Positions 18,399-26,769 of a DNA stretch of 52,806 bases are shown piece by piece. The notes below the pieces were generated by a model, which saw only the letters and a program-made list of their open reading frames with translations, was not told the DNA's origin and made no database searches. The position numbers and the translations under genes were made by a program. Origin of the DNA: Nocardia thailandica NBRC 100428 (GTDB lineage: Bacteria > Actinomycetota > Actinomycetes > Mycobacteriales > Mycobacteriaceae); assembly GCF_000308795.1 (NCBI RefSeq), contig NZ_BAGK01000061.1, forward strand, positions 1 to 52,806, written 5' to 3'. The stretch's first letter is position 1; each line of letters begins with the position of its first letter.

Positions 18399-19983
18399 AC
18401 TCGGTCGGTGCCGGGCGCTGGGTCGTCGGCGCGGGCGCGGAGTCCGCGGCCTCCGGGATGGGGCCGGTGACGCCGGGCTGCCCACCCGGGTCGGCGGGAC
18501 CGGCCGGGGCCGGTGGCAGGTCAGGGAGACGCGGAGCGGTGTGGCCCGCGTCGGGAACCGCCGCGGGCGGGGGAGCGGGCGGCTGGACCGTGGACGGCGC
18601 GGGCTGCGGAGGCTGCTGGGTCGTGCCCGCCGGGGGAGCGTCCGGAGCGGGCGGTTGCGTGCTCGGGGGTGGCTGCGGAGTGGTGCCTGCCGGGGGCGCG
18701 TCCGGTGCCGGGGTGTGCGGGTTCGTCGGGCCCGGATCGGGATCGGTCGGTGGGGTGACCGGTTCGGGTGCGGGAGCGGGGGTTTCGGGGACCGACGCCG
18801 ACGGGGCGGGAAGTCCGGGCGTCGCCGGCGCGGGTGCTTCGGGCGCAGCCGGTGGCGCGGGTGTCTCCGGCGCTACCGAAGGCGCCGGAGTCCCCGGTGG
18901 GGTCGATGGTGCCGGAGTCTCTGGCAGTGCCGACGGTGCGGGGGCCTCGGGTGCTGGTGGTGGCGCGGGAGTTTCGGTCGCCGACGGGGCGGGCGTTCCC
19001 GGTGTCGCCGAGGGCGCCGGTGTCTCCGGTGTCGCCGAGGGGGCGGGCGTCTCCGGTGTCGCCGAAGGGGCGGGAGTCCCGGTCGCCGGCGGCGCCGTGG
19101 TGCTCGGCGGCTGGGGTGTGGTTGTCGGGGGCGTGGACGGTTCCGTCGTCGGCGGCGGCGTGGTCGTCGGGCCCGGATCGGTCGTGGTCGGCGGCGTGGT
19201 GGCCGACGGGGCCGGGGTCGGGGTGGCGGAGCCGCCGGGGGGTGTGGCCGTCGGCTCGGGCGCGGCCCCGGGAGCCGACGGGTTCGCCCCGTTGCCGCCG
19301 GGCTCGCCGGAAGCGCCCGGCGCACCGGAGGTCCCGGCGCCGGGCCCGTCGGTGCCGCTGCCGCCGGGCGCGGATTCGCCCGTCCCCGTGCGTGTCCCGC
19401 CGGACCCGTTGCGTGGCGCGCGGGTACCGAGGCCGCCCCACACGGGGTTGTCGGGGATCGCGGGCAGGGCGGGGACGGCGGTGCCGGCCAGGGTGTAGGC
19501 GGGTTTGTAGATCATGTTCATCGCCAGCACGGCCTCCTGGCGGACGGTCTCGGCGGCGATCTGGGCGTCGATGACGTGGGCGGCCTCGAGCAGGCGGGCG
19601 ACGGTACCGAGCGGTCCGGCCGAACCGGGCGGCACCACTGCCAGTTTCACGGCTTCGGCCGCCGCGGCGACGGCGCCGAGCCGGGCGCCCACGTCGGCCA
19701 GTACGGTGGCCAGCTCGTCGACGGCGCCCGCGAAGCTGCGGGTGGCGGCCTCGGCCGCGTCGGCGGCGGCTCCGGTCCACGCGGCCTCGTTCATGACGCG
19801 GTCGCTGTCGGTGCGGGTGAGCGGCATGGTCGAGGCCAGGGTGGCGGCGGTCTCGAGCCAGGCCGAGGACGCGGCGAGCAGGGCGGCCGCGTCGATCTGC
19901 TGGGTGCGGGCGTAGATGTGTTCGTGCGGGAGCGATTCGAAATGCTCCATCGCGCTGATGTAGGTGGGATCGGTGCCGCTCAT
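18367..19983 (-). CDS. PPE-like type VII secretion substrate with proline-rich repeat tail
   Basis: A 538-residue protein. The N-terminal helical domain (about residues 1-165) starts with MEHFESLPHEHIYA (12-25), which resembles the HFE..PPE...IYAG opening of mycobacterial PPE proteins, and carries a W-x-G turn (W69-T70-G71). From about residue 175 to the end it is a Pro/Ala/Thr/Gly-rich tail with 9-residue repeats such as PSATPETPA. This is the layout of exported PPE proteins: a chaperone- and partner-binding head plus a variable tail. The ATG at 19983 shares one base with the stop of the PE-like gene, so the two are coupled. EspG lies just upstream. PPE41 with PE25 is the mycobacterial parallel. 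The final ten codons lie in a 200-bp repeat that continues, out of frame, past the stop. Confidence 0.78.
   Translation of the reverse strand: MSGTDPTYISAMEHFESLPHEHIYARTQQIDAAALLAASSAWLETAATLASTMPLTRTDSDRVMNEAAWTGAAADAAEAATRSFAGAVDELATVLADVGARLGAVAAAAEAVKLAVVPPGSAGPLGTVARLLEAAHVIDAQIAAETVRQEAVLAMNMIYKPAYTLAGTAVPALPAIPDNPVWGGLGTRAPRNGSGGTRTGTGESAPGGSGTDGPGAGTSGAPGASGEPGGNGANPSAPGAAPEPTATPPGGSATPTPAPSATTPPTTTDPGPTTTPPPTTEPSTPPTTTPQPPSTTAPPATGTPAPSATPETPAPSATPETPAPSATPGTPAPSATETPAPPPAPEAPAPSALPETPAPSTPPGTPAPSVAPETPAPPAAPEAPAPATPGLPAPSASVPETPAPAPEPVTPPTDPDPGPTNPHTPAPDAPPAGTTPQPPPSTQPPAPDAPPAGTTQQPPQPAPSTVQPPAPPPAAVPDAGHTAPRLPDLPPAPAGPADPGGQPGVTGPIPEAADSAPAPTTQRPAPTEFDQPGVIAPR
19001..19081 (-). 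repeat. 27-bp tandem repeats in the PPE-like tail
   Basis: Three consecutive 27-bp units start at 19001, 19028 and 19055 and encode PSATPETPA-type nonapeptides. Looser relatives with 24-30 bp spacing extend over about 18775-19095. Confidence 0.85.
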
Positions 19984-20351
19984 CAGCGCACTCTCGTCTC
20001 GATCGCGCGCAGCGCGGCCGCGGCCGCGGCGTCGGCCTCGTCGTAGAGTCCGGCGCTGAGCAGGAAGGCCTCTTTCATCCGGTAGGCGGCTTCGATGTAG
20101 TGGTCGAGCAGTTCGGCGGCGTCGCGGGCCTTGTGCGCGAAGCCGGCCTGCAGCTGCTGGGCGGACACGAATCCCCCGAATCCGGTCACCTCGCTCGCCG
20201 CTTCGAGTCGGCCGCGCATCTGCAACAGCCGGTCGGCCTGCTGTTCGTAGACGGCCGCGCACCGGCGGGCGGCGTCCGGGTCGAAACTCATCGAACCCGC
20301 GGCGGCTTGGCGGAACCGGGCGATATCGGTCCGGCTGTCCTGAATGGTCAA
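19983..20351 (-). CDS. PE-like/EspC-like small secreted partner of the PPE-like protein
   Basis: A 122-residue, all-helical protein without a signal peptide. A helical hairpin is suggested by the break EVTGFGGFV (about residues 54-62) between two long amphipathic helices. The second helix ends in the type VII general secretion motif Y-x-x-x-D (Y103 to D107, in LYDEAD), followed by an alanine-rich tail. The bipartite layout, YxxxD after the second helix and a downstream PPE-like gene with W-x-G, is that of a PE/PPE or EspC/EspA pair exported as a heterodimer. The protein does not carry the literal PE dipeptide opening. Its stop shares one base with the start of the PPE-like gene. EspG lies 33 bp upstream. 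Confidence 0.75.
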   Translation of the reverse strand: MTIQDSRTDIARFRQAAAGSMSFDPDAARRCAAVYEQQADRLLQMRGRLEAASEVTGFGGFVSAQQLQAGFAHKARDAAELLDHYIEAAYRMKEAFLLSAGLYDEADAAAAAALRAIETRVR

Positions 20352-20384
20352 GCGAATCCCCTCCCTCGAGTTCGAAGTCTCAGG

Positions 20385-21119
20385 CTAACCCGTCCGCCTG
20401 ACGCCGGAACTGTGCGCCGGGGCGATGCGGCGCTGGAGCTGAGCGGCCAATTGGGCAGGTGCGGCGGGTACGACGTGCACTGTTTCCCCGGCGCGCAGCA
20501 GATATCGGCCGTCCCCCTCGACGTCGATCCAGCTGTAGTGGACGGGCGGTGTCGGTGTGTCGCGGTCGAGCCCGGTCTCGATCCGGATGTGCCCCTCCGC
20601 GGTGTGCGGCTTGCGCAGCAGGCGCTGGATGCGCGGCACGGCGGGGTGCGCGGCGAGTACCGTCTCCTCGTCGCGGACGGCCTCGGCGCCTGCTTCGCGC
20701 GCCGCCTCGCGTCCGCCCGGCGTCCGCGGCAGGCAGGCGGTGACGCGGGCGCCGATGTCGGCGGTGTGCCCGATCGAGATCCGCACGCCGCCACCGTAAT
20801 CCGCGCGCGGGCCGGGATCCTGGACGACCAGCACCGCCCGGTCGTAGACGGTCGCGGCCAGGAGGCGGATCTCGCTGCCGGGCGTGTGCCCGCCGCCGAT
20901 GAGGACCGCGCGCGTGTGCGGTTCGGCCAGGATGCGCAGACAGGCCGCGAGGTCGGGATCGCCGCCCGGGGGTAGTCGCTCGTCGAGGCGCAGGCGAAGG
21001 CGGGCCGCGTCGTCGGCGGTCCGGGGCGACTCGAGCAGCCGGATCGGAAACGGCAAGCGGTCCTGCCCGGTCTCGCGCCAGACATGCGCGAATTCATCCG
21101 GGGTGAACGTCCAACCCAT
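20385..21119 (-). CDS. EspG family type VII secretion chaperone
   Basis: A 244-residue protein. The opening WTFTPDEFAHVWRETGQDRL followed by PFPIRLLES matches EspG proteins, cytosolic chaperones that bind the tip of PPE partners and deliver PE/PPE pairs to the ESX machine. An antiparallel sheet core is suggested by alternating segments (ILAEPHTRAVLIGG, DRAVLVVQDPGPRADYGGG). GEGHIRIE-type strands are replaced by EGHIRIETGLDRD. The ATG at 21119 is preferred because GGATGGG sits six bases upstream; ATG 21131 and GTG 21137 are in-frame alternatives. The gene is first in a three-gene minus-strand operon, espG, PE-like, PPE-like. No ESX core genes (eccB, eccC, eccD, mycP) occur in the window. Confidence 0.82.
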   Translation of the reverse strand: MGWTFTPDEFAHVWRETGQDRLPFPIRLLESPRTADDAARLRLRLDERLPPGGDPDLAACLRILAEPHTRAVLIGGGHTPGSEIRLLAATVYDRAVLVVQDPGPRADYGGGVRISIGHTADIGARVTACLPRTPGGREAAREAGAEAVRDEETVLAAHPAVPRIQRLLRKPHTAEGHIRIETGLDRDTPTPPVHYSWIDVEGDGRYLLRAGETVHVVPAAPAQLAAQLQRRIAPAHSSGVRRTG

Positions 21120-21155
21120 CGCCGATCCCATCCTCACCGAACCAGGACGGTCATC

Positions 21156-21184
21156 AGCCTAACGGTCGAACCCCCGAAACGTCA
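21156..21184 (-). promoter_or_regulatory. Candidate promoter of the espG/PE/PPE operon
   Basis: On the minus strand TGACGT (21179-21184) and TAGGCT (21156-21161) are 17 bp apart. Transcription would begin near 21149 and leave a short leader with a ribosome site. The region is divergent from the lipoprotein gene. Confidence 0.5.
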
Positions 21185-21287
21185 GGCTCGGACCGGAAGG
21201 AGATGAGTACCGGAATGAGTATTTCGGCGGACGTTGTGCCGCAGCGGTCTTCCTACCCTCACGAGGGAACCGGAGATCGGAGGAGTC

Positions 21288-22088
21288 ATGGCACATCGCC
21301 TGGCGGCGGCGGTGGCCGCCGCGCTGCTGGCCGCGGGCCTGGTGGCCTGCTCGGACGGCGACGACGGCCCGCACACCTACTACGGCGCCGAGCGCGCCAT
21401 GGGCAACGGCCAGATCCGCACGTTCGTGACCACCGACGGTGACGGCACGCCCACCGAGGTCGGCCTGCGCATCCAGGAGGACGCCGTGCAGGGCCTGCCC
21501 GCGGGCGACGGCATGTCGATGACGGCGCCGATGGCCAGCCCCGCGCTGGCGCTGCCCGAGCAGGCCGCGGGCACCGTCGTCGACCATCTCACCTTCGACT
21601 GGGTGCCGCACGGGCACCCGCCGGTCGGCGTGTTCGATCAGCCGCACTTCGACACGCACTTCTATTTCGTCGACGCCGCCGCCGTGCAGGCGATCGACCC
21701 GGCCGACCCGGACTTCCTCACCGAGGCCGCCGTCGAGCCCGCCCCCCGGTACATGCCCGCGGGATACGTCACGATCCCCGGCGAACCCATCGAGGCGCAG
21801 GCGGTGCCCTACATGGGTGTGCACTGGGTGAACCCGGCCGGGGTGGTCCCCGGCCAGTTCACCCAGACCCTGATCAACGGCGCCTGGAACGGGCAGTACA
21901 TCTTCACCGAGCCGATGTTCACCCGCGAATGGCTGCTGACGAAGCCGGACTTCTCCGGCGAGATCGCCCAGCCGCAGGCGTACCAGCACACCGGCCGCTA
22001 CCCGACCACCTACGCCATCACCTTCGACGACCAGAGCAAGGAGTATGTGGTCACCCTCGGCGGGATGACCGAACGCACCGCTTCCTGA
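21288..22088 (+). CDS. TTHB210/DUF5602-like lipoprotein
   Basis: A 266-residue secreted lipoprotein. The signal peptide is rich in Ala and Leu and ends in the lipobox L18-V-A-C21. The mature part has a histidine-rich core with HLTFDWVPHGHPP and FDQPHFDTHFYFVDAAAVQ, a pattern recalled from the TTHB210/DUF5602 family of exported proteins of unknown function. The start at 21288 is chosen for GGAGGAG upstream and for the signal peptide; the open frame begins 54 bases earlier. It is divergent from espG. The gene after it has its own ribosome site, and no operon partner is clear. A metal- or haem-related role is possible only because of the histidines. Confidence 0.75.
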   Translation: MAHRLAAAVAAALLAAGLVACSDGDDGPHTYYGAERAMGNGQIRTFVTTDGDGTPTEVGLRIQEDAVQGLPAGDGMSMTAPMASPALALPEQAAGTVVDHLTFDWVPHGHPPVGVFDQPHFDTHFYFVDAAAVQAIDPADPDFLTEAAVEPAPRYMPAGYVTIPGEPIEAQAVPYMGVHWVNPAGVVPGQFTQTLINGAWNGQYIFTEPMFTREWLLTKPDFSGEIAQPQAYQHTGRYPTTYAITFDDQSKEYVVTLGGMTERTAS

Positions 22089-22110
22089 GCCTCGGCACGC
22101 CTCCCACCTG

Positions 22111-22130
22111 CGAGTACTCTGAGGTACTCG
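22111..22130 (+). promoter_or_regulatory. Inverted repeat next to the ribosome site of the LuxR gene
   Basis: CGAGTAC (22111-22117) and GTACTCG (22124-22130) are perfect arms six bases apart. They touch the GGAGGTGAGGT ribosome site at 22130-22140. It may be an operator for self-control, or an mRNA hairpin that modulates translation. Confidence 0.5.
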
Positions 22131-22140
22131 GAGGTGAGGT

Positions 22141-24897
22141 GTGGCAACCGAGCTGATCGGGCGCGACGCCGAGCTGGCCGAGCTGCTCGCGCGGCTCGGC
22201 GAGGCGGTGTCCGGGGAACCCCAGATGGTCGTCTGTTCCGGCGAGGCGGGCATCGGCAAGACCAGACTGGCGGCCGAGCTGGCCGGCCGGGCCCGGCTGC
22301 GCGGGGTGCGCACACTGTGGGCGCGGGCCCTCGAACTGCCCGACACCCCGCCGTTCTGGCTGTGGCGCCAGGCGCTGGACGGTGCGGCGCCGGAGCCGGG
22401 CACCACCGTCGACCGCATCGCTCTGTTCGACGGCTTCGGGGCCGCCCTCGCCGGTGCCGACCACGGCACGCTGCTGGTCATCGACGACGTCCACTGGGCC
22501 GACGAGCCGTCGCTGCAGGCCCTGCTGCACGTGGTCCGCACCCTGGGCCGGCGCCGGATCATGCTGTGCGTCACCCTGCGCGACGACGTCGCCGGGCCGG
22601 GCTGGCAGGCCGTGGCGCCGGAGCTGCTGCGCGAGCCGGTGACCGGCTGGTTGGTGCTGCGTGGGTTGTCCCCGGACGACGCCGCCCGCTGCCTCACCGC
22701 CGAGGCGGGCCGCGCCCTGCCGTGCGACCTCGCCCGCGACGCCTACGACATGACCGCGGGCAACCCGTTCTACCTGCGGGAACTCGGCCGTTCCCTGCGC
22801 GGTTCGGGCACCGACGAGCTCGGCCTGCCCGCGAGCCTGCGCGAGGTGGTCCGCGGCCGGATGGCGCCGCTGTCGGACGCGGCGCGGGAACTGCTGTGGG
22901 CGGCGGCCATCCTCGGCGACACCTTCGCCCTCGCGGTGGCCGCGCGCCTGACCGACCGCACCGCCGCCGAGATCCTGGCCCCCGTCGACGAGGCCATCGA
23001 CGCGGGGCTGCTGGCGGTGGGCGACGAGCCGGGGCAGGCGCGGTTCGCGCACGCGCTGGTCCGCACCGCGCTGCTGGACGGGCTGTCGCTGTGCAGGCGC
23101 GTCGAGCTGCACGAACGCGCCGCCCGGGCGATCGAGGCGCTGTATCCCGACGCCGAGGAGGCGAACGCGGCCGCGCTGGCCTGGCACTGGGCCAACGCGG
23201 CGGTCGCCGGCGCGCAGGAGCCCGCCGCCCGCTGGGCCCGCCGCGCCGCCGACCTCGCCCGCCGCGAACTCGCCTTCGAGGAGGCCGTCCGCCTGTACGG
23301 GCTGGCCCTGAACCACACGGCGGGCCGCGGCCCCGGCGACCGGGGCGCGTTGCTGCTGGCCCGCGCCGACGCCGCCCTGCGCGCGGGGGACCGGTGCGCG
23401 GCCAGGGCCGACTGCGTCGCGGTGCGCGAGCTGGCCCGCCGCAACGACCTGCCGGTCCTGCTGGCCGAGGCGGCGCTGGTGTGCGAGCCGATCGGGGACC
23501 GCACCTGGGACCGGGACCTGGCCCAGTGGTGCGCCGAGGCGCTGGCCGACGCGCGGGTCCCGCCGTCGCTGCGGGCCCGCCTGCACGCGCGCGCCACCGA
23601 GACCGCCGTCTACCTCGGGAGGCTCGACGGCGTCGCCGAATCCAGCCGCGCCGCGCTGGAACTGGCGGGCGACAGCGGCGACCCCGCCGTGCTGGTCGCC
23701 GCGCTGCGCGCCCGTCAGCTGGCGTGCAGCGGCCCCGATCACCGCGACGAGCACCCGGAGCTGGCGGCGCGGATGATCCGGGCGGGGGAGCGGCTGCGCG
23801 ATCCGGCGGTGGAGATGTGGGGCAGGTTGTGGGCCATCGACGCGCACTGGGAGCGCGCGGATCTGGCCGAGGTCGGCGGGGAGCTGTCGCGGTTGCGCTG
23901 GTGCGTCGAGCACACCGGCGGCCCGATGGCGCGCTGGCACCTGCTGGTCGCCGAGGCGGCGCTGGCCCAGGCGCACACCGACTTCGACGAGGCCCTGCGC
24001 CTGGCCGGTGAGGCGCACACGCTGGCGTGCGCGCTCGGTCATCCGGCGGGTGACGGCGCGTACCGGGCGCTGTGCGTGGCCGTCGGCCACCATCGCGGCC
24101 ATGCCGGGCCCGCGCTCGAACCCGTGCCGGCACCGCGGTACGGCGAGGTCCGCAACGAGCTGTTCGCCGCCCTCGGCACCGCGTTCCCGCTCGTGGACAG
24201 CGGCCGGGTCGCCGACGCCGAACCGCTCTATCGCGGACTCGGGCCGCCCGCGCGGTGGCGGGTGCCGCCGTACTTCCTGCTCGACGTCCTCGCGGTCGGC
24301 GGCGCGATCGCGCTCGCCCTGGGCCGCGTCGAGGACCTGGCCTGGTTCCGCCGCCGGTTGCGGCCCTACCGCGGCGGGCACGTCACCGGGGGCAGCGGCA
24401 ACGCCCACTACCTCGGCCCGGTCCCGCTGTGGCTCGGCCGGTTCGCGCTCGGGCTCGGCGACGTCGAGACCGCCGCCGCCGAACTGACCGCCGCCGCCGA
24501 CATCGCCCGGGCCTGCGGCACACCGGGTTTCGTGGTGGAGGCCGACTGCGAACTGGCCGAACTGCTGGCCTCGACGGGCGCCGCCGCCGAGGCCGCCGCC
24601 GTCGCCCGGGACGCGCTGCCCCAGGCCAGGGCCGCGGGCATGACGCCGTGGATCGCCCGTCTCGACCGGCTGCTGACCGCCACCGCGCCCGCGCCCGGGC
24701 TGACCCCGCGCGAGAGCGAGGTGGCCCGGCTGGTGGCGGCCGGGCTGAGCAATCGCGAGATCGCCGACGCCCTGGTGCTCTCCGAGCGCACCGCCCAGAA
24801 CCACGTGCAGCACATCCTCACCAAGCTGGGCTTCGCCAAGCGCGGGCAGATCGCCGCCTGGGTGGGTTCCGGCGCGACCGCACCCGATCCGCGCTGA
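22141..24897 (+). CDS. Large ATP-binding LuxR family transcriptional regulator (LAL type)
   Basis: A 918-residue regulator with the MalT/LAL layout. Walker A GEAGIGKT is at residues 34-41 and Walker [12 protein letters not shown] at about 111-121, with an AAA/NB-ARC-like ATPase to about residue 330. A long helical repeat (TPR-like) sensor region rich in Ala, Leu and Arg follows. The C-terminal LuxR helix-turn-helix is at about 855-918 ([20 protein letters not shown], then [20 protein letters not shown]). Such proteins activate catabolic or secondary-metabolite genes after binding an inducer. The GTG at 22141 follows a strong GGAGGTGAGGT. It converges on the LLM oxidoreductase gene with only three bases between the stops. 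The target genes and inducer cannot be read from the sequence. Confidence 0.9.
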   Translation: MATELIGRDAELAELLARLGEAVSGEPQMVVCSGEAGIGKTRLAAELAGRARLRGVRTLWARALELPDTPPFWLWRQALDGAAPEPGTTVDRIALFDGFGAALAGADHGTLLVIDDVHWADEPSLQALLHVVRTLGRRRIMLCVTLRDDVAGPGWQAVAPELLREPVTGWLVLRGLSPDDAARCLTAEAGRALPCDLARDAYDMTAGNPFYLRELGRSLRGSGTDELGLPASLREVVRGRMAPLSDAARELLWAAAILGDTFALAVAARLTDRTAAEILAPVDEAIDAGLLAVGDEPGQARFAHALVRTALLDGLSLCRRVELHERAARAIEALYPDAEEANAAALAWHWANAAVAGAQEPAARWARRAADLARRELAFEEAVRLYGLALNHTAGRGPGDRGALLLARADAALRAGDRCAARADCVAVRELARRNDLPVLLAEAALVCEPIGDRTWDRDLAQWCAEALADARVPPSLRARLHARATETAVYLGRLDGVAESSRAALELAGDSGDPAVLVAALRARQLACSGPDHRDEHPELAARMIRAGERLRDPAVEMWGRLWAIDAHWERADLAEVGGELSRLRWCVEHTGGPMARWHLLVAEAALAQAHTDFDEALRLAGEAHTLACALGHPAGDGAYRALCVAVGHHRGHAGPALEPVPAPRYGEVRNELFAALGTAFPLVDSGRVADAEPLYRGLGPPARWRVPPYFLLDVLAVGGAIALALGRVEDLAWFRRRLRPYRGGHVTGGSGNAHYLGPVPLWLGRFALGLGDVETAAAELTAAADIARACGTPGFVVEADCELAELLASTGAAAEAAAVARDALPQARAAGMTPWIARLDRLLTATAPAPGLTPRESEVARLVAAGLSNREIADALVLSERTAQNHVQHILTKLGFAKRGQIAAWVGSGATAPDPR

Positions 24898-24900
24898 CGC

Positions 24901-25704
24901 TCAGGCCGCGACGGGGCCCCGGCGGACGAGCGCGGCGGCCGCGGCGGCGGTGGTGTGCTCGGGCACCTGGGTCAGCCACCACGTGGCCCCCGCGCGGGCG
25001 TAGGCCGCGGCGTCGGCCGGGTCGGTTCCGGCGACCACCACGTCGTAGCCGGTGAGATCACCGCGGTGTCCGGCGACGACGTCGAGCATGCGCGCGACGT
25101 CGTCCGGCGAACCCTCCGGGCACAGCCCCTCGTACCGGGCCGCCCGCCGCAGCGGCGCATCGCGCACCGACTGCGCGGCCACCCAGACGGGGATCCGGGG
25201 CCGCTGCACCGGCCGGGGCGTGAACACGAGATCGTCGACGACGAAGCGCGGCCCGCGATGCTCGACCGGTTCCCCCGTCCACAGCGCGGTGATCACCGCC
25301 AGCCCCTCGTCGAGCAGACGGGCCCGTTCGCGCAGGTCGGTGGCCTCGCCGAGGCGGGTGAACTCCCCGCCGGTGTCGCCGCCGAGCCCGACGCCGAGCA
25401 CGCAGCGGCCGCCGCTGAGCTGATCGAGCGCGACGGCCTGCCTGGCCAGTTCGGCGGGGCGGCGCCGGGACACCGGCGTCACCCGGGTGCCGAGCCGGAC
25501 CCACGCGGTCGCCGTCGCCATGGCCGCCAGCGCGGTCCACGTCTCGCCGACCGCGAGGCCGCGGTCCCGCGGCCGCACCAGGTGATCCCAGAGGAAGACC
25601 CCGTCGAAGCCGGCCGCCTCGGCCTCCGCGGCCAGCGCCGCCGTCACCCGGGGATCGGCCAGCTCACCGAACGGAGCCAGGTATACGCCCTGCCGCAGAC
25701 CCAT
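24901..25704 (-). CDS. LLM class (F420/flavin-dependent) oxidoreductase
   Basis: A 267-residue luciferase-like monooxygenase-fold protein. The N-terminus GLRQGVYLAPFGELADPR leads into the first strand. The segment GFDGVFLWDHLVR carries the family motif. The region VRLGTRVTPVSRRRPAELAR and LDQLSGGRCVLGVGLGG is typical of LLM oxidoreductases using F420 or FMN. A C-terminal insertion is short. The ATG at 25704 is chosen because it begins at the conserved first strand. It lies 32 bp downstream of the 2-hydroxyacid dehydrogenase gene on the same strand and may be co-transcribed. The substrate is unknown. F420 is favoured because many actinobacterial LLM proteins use it, but nothing here proves it. 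Confidence 0.85.
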   Translation of the reverse strand: MGLRQGVYLAPFGELADPRVTAALAAEAEAAGFDGVFLWDHLVRPRDRGLAVGETWTALAAMATATAWVRLGTRVTPVSRRRPAELARQAVALDQLSGGRCVLGVGLGGDTGGEFTRLGEATDLRERARLLDEGLAVITALWTGEPVEHRGPRFVVDDLVFTPRPVQRPRIPVWVAAQSVRDAPLRRAARYEGLCPEGSPDDVARMLDVVAGHRGDLTGYDVVVAGTDPADAAAYARAGATWWLTQVPEHTTAAAAAALVRRGPVAA

Positions 25705-25736
25705 GGCCGCAGTGTAGGACCGCCCGCGGCGCCGCC

Positions 25737-26690
25737 TCAGTAGCCGCGCGCGGGGTCGATCGGCGCCAGCAGCTCCGCGCCCCCCACGAAGCGCGCGACG
25801 TTCGCCGCCACGTGATCGGCGAAGGCCGCCAGCCGCAGGTGCGGCGGATTCGAATCGTGCGGCGTGAGGATCACCGTCGGCAGCGTCCAGAGCGGGTGCC
25901 CGTCGGGCAGCGGCTCGGGATCGGTGACGTCGAGGCCCGCGCCGCCGATGCTGCCCGCGGTCAGCGCCGCCACCAGCGCGTCGGTGTCGATCAGGCTGCC
26001 GCGCGCCACGTTGATCACCCAGGAGGTCGGGCCGAGCCGGGCCAGTTCCTCGGCGCCGACGATGTGGCGGGTCTCGGCGGTGGCGGGCGCGGCGATCACC
26101 ACGTGGTCGGTGTGCGACCACACGCGGCCGAGCTGGTCCGCGGGCACCGTTTCCACATCGTCCGGGATGCCCGGGCCGGTGACCGGCCTGCCGGACCGGT
26201 TGACCGCGATGATCCGCGTGCCCAGCGGCACCAGCAGCGGGATCAGCGCCCGGCCGATGCCGCCCGCGCCGAGGATGGTGACCGTCTTGCCGCGCAGCGA
26301 CCCCACGTGCGGGTAGAACTCCTCCTGCCGCCAGGAGGTGGCGCGCAGCTGTTCGGGCAGATACCGCACCCCCGCCAGCAGCATCGCCAGGGCGTGTTCG
26401 GCCACGCTGGCCGCGAAAGCGCCTGCCGCCGAGGTGAACTCGACCCCCGGGTGCGCCTGGATGATCCCCGCCGCGAACCAGTCCTCGACGCCCGCCGCGG
26501 GCAGCTGCACCCAGCGCACGTTCGCGGGCAGCCGCTCGGGAAACGCCGACACCGGCCCGGCGAAGACGAGCCCGTGCGCCTCGTCCAGGTCGGTGACCGT
26601 GCCACCGCCCTCGGTGACCGCCTTGACCAGCAGCGTCGGTGCCGGGTCGGCCGGACCGATCGCGATCGGGACCCCTGCGGTCGAGCTCAC
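25737..26690 (-). CDS. D-isomer specific 2-hydroxyacid dehydrogenase family protein
   Basis: A 317-residue NAD(P)-dependent oxidoreductase. The Rossmann loop GAGGIG lies at residues 141-146 after LRGKTVTIL. The catalytic triad of the family is present: Arg230 in NVARGSLID, Glu259 in DPEPLPDGHPLW and His278 in LTPHDSN. The substrate domain is formed by both ends of the chain. The start is a GTG with GGAGG upstream. A -10-like TATTTT (26751-26756, minus strand) lies in the gap to the polymerase gene, so it may have its own promoter. Specificity (glyoxylate, hydroxypyruvate, phosphoglycerate or other) cannot be decided. At this length a stand-alone PGDH is unlikely because the ACT domain is absent. 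Confidence 0.9.
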   Translation of the reverse strand: MSSTAGVPIAIGPADPAPTLLVKAVTEGGGTVTDLDEAHGLVFAGPVSAFPERLPANVRWVQLPAAGVEDWFAAGIIQAHPGVEFTSAAGAFAASVAEHALAMLLAGVRYLPEQLRATSWRQEEFYPHVGSLRGKTVTILGAGGIGRALIPLLVPLGTRIIAVNRSGRPVTGPGIPDDVETVPADQLGRVWSHTDHVVIAAPATAETRHIVGAEELARLGPTSWVINVARGSLIDTDALVAALTAGSIGGAGLDVTDPEPLPDGHPLWTLPTVILTPHDSNPPHLRLAAFADHVAANVARFVGGAELLAPIDPARGY

Positions 26691-26769
26691 TGCGTCAACC
26701 TCCGCTGTCGATGGTCACCCGCGAACCCCACACGGGTGCTGCCGTCAGCGAAAATAGCATTCGGCGCGG

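Noticed and set aside
16689..18485. Minus-strand 598-codon frame below the PPE-like gene
   Set aside because: It contains the decayed repeat units but has no start or domain of its own and runs into the antisense of proB. It is treated as repeat remnant, not as a gene.
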